Shown: positions 1-5,889 of the stretch, piece by piece
How the letters are laid out: each line of letters starts with the position of its first letter
How positions within the stretch are numbered: the first letter of the stretch is position 1
Source: DATBFX01 sp036558305
Lineage (GTDB): Bacteria; Chloroflexota; Chloroflexia; Thermomicrobiales; UBA6265
Reading direction: 5' to 3'
Assembly: GCA_036558305.1 (NCBI GenBank)
Contig: DATBFX010000522.1
Location: 1-5,900 of the forward strand
Length of the DNA stretch: 5,900 nucleotides
Position numbers and translations under genes: made by a program
The notes under the pieces: model-generated
The model's input: the letters and a program-made list of their open reading frames with translations, nothing else
What the model was told of the DNA's origin: nothing
Databases searched by the model: none

Positions 1-1361
1 GGACGCTCCTGCGCTGGCTGAAAAGCGTTGGCGAGGAGGTCGAGGCCGGTGACCCGATCGCCGAGATCGAGACCGACAAGGTGACCCTCGAAATCGAGGC
101 AGCCGACGCCGGTGTCCTGACCAAAACCCTCGTCGGCGAAGGCCAGACCGTGCCGATCGGCACCGCGATCGCGACCATCGGCGAAGAGGACGGCGCCGCC
201 GCGGCTGCTCCGCCGCAACCGGCGACCGAGACCGCGGCCCAGGCGCAGGGCACCGTGCCGCCGGAGGCGGAGGTCGGTAGCGAAGGCGAAACGACGGCCA
301 AACCGGCCGAGCAACCGATGGCGCCCGCCGCGACGAACGGTCAGCAGAGGGCCCCGGCACCGACCAACGGCGAAGCCGCCGCCGCCGCCGTGGCCGTCAC
401 GCGCGCACCGGGCGAGCGCCTTCGCGCTTCTCCCCTCGTCAAGCGCCTCGCCGCCGAACACGGGATCAACCTGGAAGGCATTCCCGGCACCGGTCCGGGT
501 GGCCGCATCGTCAAGGACGACCTGACCCCGTACCTGACGGGCGCCAAACCGCTGCCGCAGCCGTCAACCGTCAGCCCTCAGCCGTCGGCACCTGCCGCGG
601 CGGCACCGACTACCGCGCCTGCCCCAGCCCCCAGCCCCCAACCCCTGGCCCCCGCGGCGATGGGCCGTCCCGCCGGCACCACGCGCGAGATGAGCCGGAT
701 CCGGAAGACGACCGGCAAGCGGATGGCCGAGAGCAAACAGGTCATCCCGCACTTCTACGTCACCTCCGAAGTCGACATGGACGCGGCGATCGCCTTCCGC
801 GAGCAGGTCAACGCCCAGCTCGCCGACGACGCCTCGAAGGTCTCCTTCAACGACCTGATCGTCAAGGCGGTGGCGCTGGCCTTGCGCGAGTTCCCGAACC
901 TGAACACGACCCTCGAAGGCGACACCCTCTACGATCACGCCAACATCGACGTCAACATCGCGGTCGCGATCGAGGGCGGCCTGATCGCCCCGTTCGTGAC
1001 CGACGCGGATAAGAAGAGTCTGGGAACGATCGCGCGGGAGGCGAAGGACCTGATCAAGCGCGCCCGCGAAGGCGGCTTGCAACCGCACGAGTTCCAGGGC
1101 GGCACCTTCACGATCAGCAACCTCGGCATGTACGACGTCGAGGAATTCGTCGCGATCATCAACCCGCCCCAGGCGGCCATCCTCGCCATCGGCTCGATCG
1201 CCGAAACCCCGGTTGTCAAGGACGGCCAGGTCGTGGTCGGGCACCCCATGAAGATCAGCCTCTCCTGCGACCACCGGGTTTCCGACGGTGCCGAAGTCGC
1301 CCGCTTCCTGATCGTGGTCAAGAAGTACCTGCAAAACCCGATGCTGCTGGCGCTGTCGTAA
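1..1361 (+). CDS. pdhC: Dihydrolipoamide acyltransferase (E2) of a 2-oxo acid dehydrogenase complex, probably pyruvate type; 5' partial
   Basis: E2 is the cytoplasmic core of the complex: a lipoyl-lysine arm accepts the acyl group from E1 and the C-terminal domain passes it to CoA. The reading frame is open from base 3, so the GTG at 81 is internal, not a start; about 15-20 N-terminal residues are missing. In the visible 452 residues, the lipoyl domain covers about 1-61, with the modified lysine in ETDKV at residue 26 (bases 78-80). A long Ala/Pro/Glu linker follows. The E1/E3-binding domain spans about 141-179 (ASPLVKRLAAEHGI, then GTGPGGRIVKDDL). A second Pro/Ala linker leads to the catalytic domain, about 227-452, with the DHRVSDG motif (His 424, Asp 428) fitting the family DHRxxDG pattern. 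GTFTISNLGM and AIINPPQAAILAIG favour pyruvate-type E2, but a branched-chain or acetoin E2 is not excluded; the symbol is therefore tentative. E1 genes are expected to the left, outside the window. Confidence 0.93.
   Translation, partial: TLLRWLKSVGEEVEAGDPIAEIETDKVTLEIEAADAGVLTKTLVGEGQTVPIGTAIATIGEEDGAAAAAPPQPATETAAQAQGTVPPEAEVGSEGETTAKPAEQPMAPAATNGQQRAPAPTNGEAAAAAVAVTRAPGERLRASPLVKRLAAEHGINLEGIPGTGPGGRIVKDDLTPYLTGAKPLPQPSTVSPQPSAPAAAAPTTAPAPAPSPQPLAPAAMGRPAGTTREMSRIRKTTGKRMAESKQVIPHFYVTSEVDMDAAIAFREQVNAQLADDASKVSFNDLIVKAVALALREFPNLNTTLEGDTLYDHANIDVNIAVAIEGGLIAPFVTDADKKSLGTIAREAKDLIKRAREGGLQPHEFQGGTFTISNLGMYDVEEFVAIINPPQAAILAIGSIAETPVVKDGQVVVGHPMKISLSCDHRVSDGAEVARFLIVVKKYLQNPMLLALS
558..585 (+). 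repeat. Tandem heptamer array (4 x 7 bp) inside the E2 linker
   Basis: Four adjacent 7-mers read CAGCCGT, CAACCGT, CAGCCCT and CAGCCGT. They lie between the E1/E3-binding and catalytic domains of E2 and are translated as PQPSTVS followed by PQPSAP, so the DNA period shows up as a repeated PQPS peptide. Cyanobacterial STRR elements are a known class of heptamer tandem repeats; relation to them is only an analogy. Confidence 0.7.
622..649 (+). repeat. Second tandem heptamer array inside the E2 linker
   Basis: Two exact CCCCAGC units are followed by CCCCAAC and the more diverged CCCTGGC. The array lies 36 bp after the first one, in the same Pro/Ala linker, and is translated as an APSPQPLAP-like flexible stretch. 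The first three units are clear; the fourth is a weak match. Confidence 0.6.
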
Positions 1362-1379
1362 TCCCGTAGCAGTTCCCGC

Positions 1380-1411
1380 CTCTGCCCCCAACGCTTCGGT
1401 TGGGGGCGGGG
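1380..1411 (+). terminator. Possible transcription terminator hairpin after E2
   Basis: A perfect 9-bp stem (GCCCCCAAC at 1384-1392 with GTTGGGGGC at 1399-1407) closes a 6-nt loop. It can be extended outward by four more pairs, two of them G-U, to 1380/1411. It starts 18 bp after the E2 stop. There is no T-tract after it, so intrinsic termination is plausible but not certain; it could instead be a stabilising 3' hairpin. Confidence 0.5.
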
Positions 1412-1445
1412 ACCGACCGACGAGCCCCGCGAAGGTGAGGGGACC

Positions 1446-2523
1446 GTGGCGATAAGGGGGGACGCGTCGGGGTCGGCTCCGGCTGGCGAGGTGTTGCCGG
1501 TCGGTTATGCCGCGTTCGTCGACGAGATCAAGGATCGGATCCGCTCGGCCCAGTTGCGGGCGGTGGTCGCGGTCAATCGGGAACTCGTCCTCCTCTACTG
1601 GCACATCGGTCAGGAGGTTCTGACTCGACAGCGGCAGCAGGGGTGGGGCGCCAAGGTTATCGATCGCCTTGCCGCCGACCTTCGCCATGCGTTCCCCGAA
1701 CTCAAGGGCTTTTCCGCGCGCAATCTCAAGTACATGCGGGCGCTGGCGGAGGCGTTTCCGGACGAGCTATTTGTGCAACAGGTTGTTGCACAATTGCCGT
1801 GGGGTCATCTCACGAACCTGCTCGTCAAGGTTAGCGACTCGCAAGAGCGAGGGTGGTACATCCGCGAGACGGTCGAACACGGATGGTCGCGTGCCGTATT
1901 GGCGCACCAAATTGGCACCGATCTTTACCGGCGCCAAGGGCGGGCCGTCACCAACTTCGCGCGGACGTTGCCACCGGCGCAGTCCGAATCTCGCTCAGCA
2001 AATGCTCAAAGACCCGTACAACTTCGAATTCTTGATGCTGGCCGACGACGCCCGTGAGAAGGAGCTGGAACGCGGTCTCCTGGCCCACCTACGCCAGTTC
2101 CTGCTCGAGCTTGGGGTGGGATTCGCCTTGGTCGGAGAACAATACCCGCTGGAGGTAGGCGGAGAAGACTTCGTCGTCGATCTCCTCTTCTACCACTGCC
2201 GGCTGCACTGTTACGTCGTCATCGACCTGAAGACGGGGGCGTTCCGACCGGAATTTGCCGGGAAGATGAATTTCTACCTGTCGGCGGTGGACGATCTCGT
2301 CCGCGACCCGGGCGTCGATCAGCCGACGATCGGGTTGATCCTCTGCCGCGAGAAAAACCGACTCGTCGCCGAGTACGCGCTGTGGGATCTGAGCAAGCCG
2401 ATCGGCATCGCCGGATTTGAGACGCAACTGCTCCAATCGCTGCCGACGCACCTGCGCAGCTCCCTACCGACGATCGAGGAGATCGAGCGCGAGCTCGGCA
2501 ACGGAGAGCCTGCGCCGTCGTAG
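1446..2523 (+). pseudogene. DUF1016/YhcG-type PD-(D/E)XK nuclease, split by a 1-base insertion
   Basis: The family (DUF1016 N-terminal domain plus a C-terminal PDDEXK nuclease fold) is often found in accessory or defence regions; its exact role is poorly known. The GTG at 1446 follows the purine-rich GAGGGGA. Frame 1 carries the N-terminal domain (residues ~20-180, including VQQVVAQLPWGH at 110-121). After the Ser codon at 1983-1985 the frame is lost and stops at 2055-2057. The rest continues in the +1 frame to the stop at 2521-2523. Dropping one A of the pair at 1987-1988 rejoins the halves as PAQSDLAQQMLKDPYNF, the order expected for the family, and gives 358 residues, a normal length. The nuclease part is intact: GGEDF (Glu 240), VDLLFYH (Asp 245), VIDLK (Asp 260, Lys 262), then GKMNFYLSAVDD. 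AT-richer codons in places hint at transfer. A sequencing error is the alternative to a true pseudogene. No restriction-modification genes are adjacent. Confidence 0.88.
1771..1793. repeat. Perfect palindrome within the nuclease gene (copy 1)
   Basis: The arms TTGTGCAACA (1771-1780) and TGTTGCACAA (1784-1793) are exact reverse complements around a GGT centre. In frame it encodes FVQQVVAQ (residues 109-116) of the DUF1016 N-terminal domain. It could be a protein-binding site, a mobile-repeat or recombination target, or an mRNA hairpin. Confidence 0.75.
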
Positions 2524-2540
2524 GTCCCGAAGCGGGGCAT

Positions 2541-2563
2541 TTGTGCAGCAACCTGTTGCACAC
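2541..2563. repeat. Near-palindrome just after the nuclease gene (copy 2, inverted)
   Basis: It begins 17 bp after the nuclease stop. The arms are TTGTGCAGCA (2541-2550) and TGTTGCACAC (2554-2563) around an ACC centre. It matches the reverse complement of copy 1 at 21 of 23 positions, against 18 of 23 in direct orientation. It does not lie in a recognised coding sequence, so protein conservation does not explain it. As RNA it could form a hairpin, but no T-tract follows. Confidence 0.75.
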
Positions 2564-2637
2564 ACGACGGGTTCGTTGCCCCCGTGAGCGGTGACGGTGT
2601 TCGGTGTCGCCCGGTCCTTCGACTATCATCCCGGACC

Positions 2638-3399
2638 ATGCCTACCAGACCCGACAAACCGCAGACGGCGATGACGACGATCGGCGGGCAACTCGTCTTG
2701 AGCGAGCGGCTGGCGACGTTCAAGCGGCTCTACCGCTGGCTCAACCTGACCCTCGTTCACCAGGCGGTCTGGCCGCTCCTCCTCTTGCTCACCTCGGCGC
2801 CGGCGGTCGATCCCGAACAGACGCCGATGCCGTGGTATCTGGCGCGGATCGGCGCGCCCGCGGCGGCGGCGCTGCTGGCATTGGCGTATCTGCGGGAACG
2901 ACCGGTAGGAACAACCCCCACCCCCGACCGCGGCCCAGGGGGCATCCTGCCCGCTTCGCAGGAGAGGGAGGGGCGAAGCGCGGCGATCAGGCAGCAGGCG
3001 CGGTTCGTGTTGCTGGGGTTGCCGCTGATGGTGGCGGCAGTGCGGTTGATCGAAGGACCGGCGGTGCCGACGGCGAAGCTGATGCTGTTCGGGTTGGCGG
3101 ACGTCGCGGCGTACCACCTGATCCACTTCGGCGTCGTCGTGCGCTCGTATCGCGATTTGGCGCAAGGGATCTGGATGGCGACGCTCCTCTTCGGCGTCTC
3201 CTGGGGGATCCACGATTCGCTGTTGACGGCGCTCGGGCCATCGGAGGCGTCGCCGGCGCTGGCGCTGGCCGGCGGGTTCGTGATCGGACTGGCGGTCGCG
3301 CTGCTGTCGCGGGCGGTGAGGCGCTGGCCGGGTGGGGCGCTCCCGGCCGCGGCGACGCATTGGTTGGTGATCTACTTGATCTTCGGGTTTGCTGGCTGA
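2638..3399 (+). CDS. Unrecognised polytopic membrane protein
   Basis: I do not recognise the family and assign no function. From the ATG at 2638 the product has 253 residues. About seven hydrophobic segments are visible, near residues 41-57, 70-86, 122-140, 146-168, 177-199, 206-224 and 234-251, which predicts an integral inner-membrane protein. A charged N-terminal stretch (about 1-36, several Arg/Lys) probably stays in the cytoplasm. Residues ~90-116 form a hydrophilic Pro/Gly/Arg/Glu loop that looks like translated repeat DNA. Start choice: the frame is open from a GTG at 2584, but neither start has a clear ribosome-binding site. A TATCAT at 2624-2629 ends 8 bp before the ATG, which would suit a leaderless transcript, although its -35 is poor. 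Codons are G/C-ending like the neighbours, supporting a real gene. It ends 22 bp from the convergent HTH gene, with no visible terminator between them. Confidence 0.72.
   Translation: MPTRPDKPQTAMTTIGGQLVLSERLATFKRLYRWLNLTLVHQAVWPLLLLLTSAPAVDPEQTPMPWYLARIGAPAAAALLALAYLRERPVGTTPTPDRGPGGILPASQEREGRSAAIRQQARFVLLGLPLMVAAVRLIEGPAVPTAKLMLFGLADVAAYHLIHFGVVVRSYRDLAQGIWMATLLFGVSWGIHDSLLTALGPSEASPALALAGGFVIGLAVALLSRAVRRWPGGALPAAATHWLVIYLIFGFAG
2911..2975 (+). repeat. Repeat-like G/C-rich insert within the membrane-protein gene
   Basis: A C-tract block (ACCCCCACCCCCGACC) is followed by a small hairpin, TCCTGC (2945-2950) with GCAGGA (2958-2963), and then a G/A-rich run. This resembles dispersed intergenic repeats of high-GC genomes, and it encodes only the hydrophilic loop at about residues 92-113, between two hydrophobic segments. 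Only one copy is visible here, so calling it a dispersed repeat is an inference. Confidence 0.35.
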
Positions 3400-3421
3400 C
3401 CTACACGAAGGGCGCAACCGG

Positions 3422-3634
3422 TCAGCGCCGCGCGTCGAGCCAGCGCAGGGCATCGGCGCGGCTGATACGGATGATGGTGTGGTCTACGATCTCGGCCTTG
3501 AGTCGACCGTTGAACGCCGCCTCCCGGATCAGGTTGACGTCCATTTCCAAGAGCGTCGCCAGTTCCTCCGGTGTGAAATGGTCCTGCATCAACAGGTCTG
3601 CCGGCGAACGCTCTGGTCGATGGTGAACCTCCAC
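3422..3634 (-). CDS. Small helix-turn-helix (excisionase/MerR-like) DNA-binding protein, copy A
   Basis: It encodes 70 residues. The C-terminal ~50 residues fit the HTH_17/excisionase pattern: TPEELATLLEMDVNLIREAAFNG is the helix-turn-helix, GRLKAEIVDHTIIR the short wing-like part, and SRADALRWLDAR the final helix. Proteins of this class bind DNA as small transcription factors, excisionases or antitoxin-type regulators; which applies here cannot be told. The GTG start at 3634 is supported by GGAGGGGAA (3641-3649), 6 bases upstream, and by exact length agreement with copy B, which is 70% identical (49 of 70). It lies 168 bp downstream of copy B on the same strand and could be co-transcribed. 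No toxin, integrase or transposase is adjacent. Confidence 0.8.
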   Translation of the reverse strand: MEVHHRPERSPADLLMQDHFTPEELATLLEMDVNLIREAAFNGRLKAEIVDHTIIRISRADALRWLDARR

Positions 3635-3802
3635 GGTGACTTCCCCTCCATTGGTTGCCGGTTGTGATTGCCGTGGGCGCCTTTCCCGTCTCGGGCGGCC
3701 AATCGAACGTCGCGCCGTTCAATCGTACCGCGACTCGCGAGTCCGCCGGGACGGCGGTTGCCGAATTCTGGATTGTTCCCGTGAGCACGAGCCTTTTTGC
3801 CC

Positions 3803-4015
3803 TCAGTCACGCCCCGCGAGCCAGAGGAGTGCATCCGCGCGGCTGTTGGTCAGGACGTGGTGATCGACGATGCAGGCTTTGAGCCGTCCGTTGTAGGCGG
3901 CTTGCCGGATCAGGTTGACGTCCATCTCCAGGAGCGTCGCCAACTCTTCCGGTGTGTAACCGTCCTGCGTCAGCAGTTCCGCACACGTGTGCGTGGGCCG
4001 TTCGTGCACTTCCAT
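3803..4015 (-). CDS. Small helix-turn-helix (excisionase/MerR-like) DNA-binding protein, copy B
   Basis: This 70-residue paralogue of copy A shares the core TPEELATLLEMDVNLIR and the SRADAL final helix. Differences cluster in the N-terminal arm (residues 8-20) and in the wing (CIVDHHVLTN in place of EIVDHTIIRI), which may change the DNA target. The frame extends to an ATG at 4048, but the ATG at 4015 is preferred: AGGAGGG at 4022-4028 sits 6 bases before it, and the length then equals copy A. Upstream on the minus strand, TATGAT (4082-4087) is a possible -10 without a good -35, and CGTTG/CAACG arms (4066-4079) just downstream of it form a small dyad that could be an operator. Role unknown: regulator, excisionase-like protein or orphan antitoxin are all possible. 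Confidence 0.82.
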   Translation of the reverse strand: MEVHERPTHTCAELLTQDGYTPEELATLLEMDVNLIRQAAYNGRLKACIVDHHVLTNSRADALLWLAGRD

Positions 4016-4021
4016 CGCGAT

Positions 4022-4028
4022 CCCTCCT
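4022..4028 (-). promoter_or_regulatory. Ribosome-binding site fixing the start of HTH copy B
   Basis: AGGAGGG on the minus strand lies 6 bases before the ATG at 4015. This makes the ATG at 4015 more likely than the in-frame ATG at 4048, which would place this motif inside the coding sequence. Confidence 0.75.
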
Positions 4029-4154
4029 GCAAACGTCGCCGTTGTCATCTGCGGCGGGCGGCACTCGTTGGGTGCAACGCGATCATAGCGCGAACGCGAC
4101 GACGAGAGCGCGGCTGTGGGTAACGGCGCTCGACCGCGGCCGGCAGGACGTCGC

Positions 4155-4182
4155 TTGACACGAGCACCGGCGAACGGATAAT
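4155..4182 (+). promoter_or_regulatory. Near-consensus vegetative sigma promoter for the solute-binding protein
   Basis: TTGACA (4155-4160) is an exact -35 and GATAAT (4177-4182) matches 5 of 6 bases of the -10 consensus, with a 16-bp spacer. Transcription would start near 4189 and give a leader of roughly 57 nt before the ATG at 4246. Such a site is unlikely by chance in DNA this G/C-rich, and it lies in an intergenic gap pointing at the gene. Confidence 0.75.
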
Positions 4183-4235
4183 CCCTCCCACGCGTTAGGC
4201 GCCCTCCCGTTCGGTTGTCCTCTCACCCAACGAAT

Positions 4236-4239
4236 GGAG
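4236..4239 (+). promoter_or_regulatory. Ribosome-binding site fixing the start of the solute-binding protein
   Basis: GGAG lies 6 bases before the ATG at 4246. An in-frame ATG at 4234 overlaps this motif and has no Shine-Dalgarno of its own, so 4246 is preferred. Confidence 0.65.
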
Positions 4240-4245
4240 CAGAGC

Positions 4246-5862
4246 ATGGACAAGCGTGACCCATCGGCCAATCTCCCCGTCGCGCCGGATCAATCGCAGG
4301 CCCTCTCGCGTCGTCGCCTCCTCCAGGCTGCCGGGCTCGCGGGAGCGGCCGCCACCGTCGGCGGTTTCGCCGCGTCGCCGGCGACCGCCGCGCCGAACCG
4401 CCAGGACGAAACGCCGAAACCGGGCGGGACGCTGACCGCCGCGATGCAGGTCGACGTCACCAGTCTCGACCCGCACCTCAACTCTTCGTATTCCTCTACC
4501 CTCGTCATCGAGCAGGTCTACAACGGACTGATCCAACTCGACGAGAACGCCAACGTCCTGCCCGACCTCGCCGAGTCGTGGACGATCAGCGAGGACGGAC
4601 TCGTCTACGACTTCAAACTGCGCCAGGGCGTGAAGTTCCACAACGGCCGCGACTTGACGGCCGACGACGTCGTCTACTCCCTCAACCGCGTCAAGGACCC
4701 GAACGGCGGTTCGCCCCAGGGGTATCTGCTCGTCGACGTCAAGAGCATCGAAGCACCCGCGTCCGATGCGGTGCGGATCACCATGAACAAGCCCTTCGCG
4801 GCGCTGCTGATCCAGCTCAACACGACGATGGCGGTCGTGCCCAAGGAAGAGGTCGAAAAGAACGGCGACCTCTCGAAAACCGCCGTCGGCACCGGTCCCT
4901 TCACCTTCGTCGAATTCGTCCCCAGCACCCACGCCAAACTCGCGAAGAACCCGAACTACCACGAGGAGGGTCTCCCGTACCTCGACGAGTTGGTCTGGAC
5001 CCCGATCTCCGATGATCCGACGCGGACCGCGAACATCAAGACGGCCACCGTCGACTTCGCCGACCAGATCCCGCAGCAGGACATCGAATCGCTCGGCAAG
5101 GAACAGGGGGTCGTGCTCGCGACCGGGCCAAGCACGCTCCACGACTACCTGATGTTCAACTGCGCGCGCGAACCGTTCACCGACGTCCGCGTCCGCCAGG
5201 CGATCGCCAAGGCGATCGACCGCAAGGTGATGACCGACACGATCCTCTTCGGCTACGGCAAGGCGATCGACGGCGGGCCGATCCCGGACTGGAGTTGGGC
5301 CTACGCCGATCTCCACATCTACCCGGAACCCGATATCGAGGGGGCCAAGGCGCTGCTGGCCGATGCCGGTCACCCGGACGGTTTCCCGCTCACCATCGGC
5401 GCCGGCTCGAACTACGCCCTCCAGGTCCAGGCGGCGGAGATGCTGAAGGACCAGCTCAAGCAGATCGGCATCGACGTCACGCCCAACCCCCAGGAATGGG
5501 GAACCTACCTCGACGCGGTCTTCACCCACCGCGACTTCGACGCCGCCATCATCGGTTGGATCGGCGCCATCGATCCCGACGACTGGCTGTACGGCCGCTT
5601 CCACACCGACGCCCAGTACAACATCGTCGGCTACAGCAACCCCGAGGTCGACAAGCTGCTGGAGGAAGGCCGCACGCTGGTCGATCAGGCCGAGCGCAAG
5701 CAGCGCTACAACGCCGCCGAGAAGATCATCGTCACCGAGGCGCCCTACGCCTTCTTCTACCTCTACGACCAGTACGAAGCCCTCCGCGACTACGTCCATG
5801 GCTACAAGCACATGGCCAACAACTCCAAGCTGACCTTCAAGCAGTCCTGGCTCGCCAAGTAG
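4246..5862 (+). CDS. Tat-exported family 5 extracellular solute-binding protein (peptide/oligopeptide-type ABC importer)
   Basis: It should capture a substrate (peptide, nickel chelate, glutathione or similar) outside the membrane and deliver it to an ABC permease. The product has 538 residues, normal for the DppA/OppA-like family. Residues 21-26 (SRRRLL) followed by a hydrophobic Ala/Gly stretch (28-43) form a twin-arginine signal, with cleavage likely near ATAA (46-49). There is no lipobox cysteine, so it is not an obvious lipoprotein. The mature protein starts with PKPGGTLTAAMQVDVTSLDP; the family signature follows at about 105-145 (LPDLAESW, YDFKLRQGVKFHNG, LTADDVVYSLNRV). Later family features are VRQAIAKAIDR, the EGAKALLADAGHPDG segment, and GWIGAIDPDDWLYGRFH near 440. 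The substrate cannot be told from sequence alone. A strong promoter and a 57-nt leader precede it; the permease and ATPase genes are probably to the right, beyond the window. Confidence 0.93.
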   Translation: MDKRDPSANLPVAPDQSQALSRRRLLQAAGLAGAAATVGGFAASPATAAPNRQDETPKPGGTLTAAMQVDVTSLDPHLNSSYSSTLVIEQVYNGLIQLDENANVLPDLAESWTISEDGLVYDFKLRQGVKFHNGRDLTADDVVYSLNRVKDPNGGSPQGYLLVDVKSIEAPASDAVRITMNKPFAALLIQLNTTMAVVPKEEVEKNGDLSKTAVGTGPFTFVEFVPSTHAKLAKNPNYHEEGLPYLDELVWTPISDDPTRTANIKTATVDFADQIPQQDIESLGKEQGVVLATGPSTLHDYLMFNCAREPFTDVRVRQAIAKAIDRKVMTDTILFGYGKAIDGGPIPDWSWAYADLHIYPEPDIEGAKALLADAGHPDGFPLTIGAGSNYALQVQAAEMLKDQLKQIGIDVTPNPQEWGTYLDAVFTHRDFDAAIIGWIGAIDPDDWLYGRFHTDAQYNIVGYSNPEVDKLLEEGRTLVDQAERKQRYNAAEKIIVTEAPYAFFYLYDQYEALRDYVHGYKHMANNSKLTFKQSWLAK

Positions 5863-5889
5863 GCGGAAGGCGGGGGGCGGAAGGCGGAA
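5862..5889 (+). repeat. Tandem heptamer array (4 x 7 bp) after the solute-binding protein gene
   Basis: The units read GGCGGAA, GGCGGGG, GGCGGAA and GGCGGAA; the first begins on the last base of the stop codon. The period is the same as in the two E2-linker arrays, but the unit differs. No terminator hairpin is visible before the window ends. Confidence 0.7.

Noticed and set aside
81..83. GTG as the start of E2
   Set aside because: The same frame upstream (bases 3-80) encodes the lipoyl domain, including the modified lysine, so the gene starts outside the window.
564..1688. Long minus-strand open frame opposite E2 and the nuclease gene
   Set aside because: It is an antisense shadow of the E2 catalytic domain, with low-complexity composition and no family match.
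1980..1995. Programmed ribosomal frameshift in the DUF1016 gene
   Set aside because: No slippery heptamer, no following pseudoknot or strong hairpin, and no Shine-Dalgarno-like stimulator was seen; the family is normally encoded in one frame.
1446..2563. Insertion sequence or complete mobile element around the nuclease
   Set aside because: No transposase, terminal repeats with target duplication, or integrase was seen; only the pair of palindromes is present.
2604..3626. Overlapping long frames on both strands across the membrane-protein gene
   Set aside because: Their products are Arg/Gly/Ala-rich and hydrophilic without domains; the membrane-protein frame has the coherent hydrophobic pattern and codon bias.
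3980..3993. Perfect 14-bp palindrome CGCACACGTGTGCG
   Set aside because: It lies inside the coding sequence of HTH copy B, has no second copy in the window, and copy A lacks it; chance or a coding by-product is the simpler reading.
4195..5811. Long open frame on the minus strand opposite the solute-binding protein gene (538 codons)
   Set aside because: It is rich in Val/Asp/Arg/Gly repeats typical of antisense of G/C-ending codons, has no recognisable domain, and lies opposite a well-supported gene.
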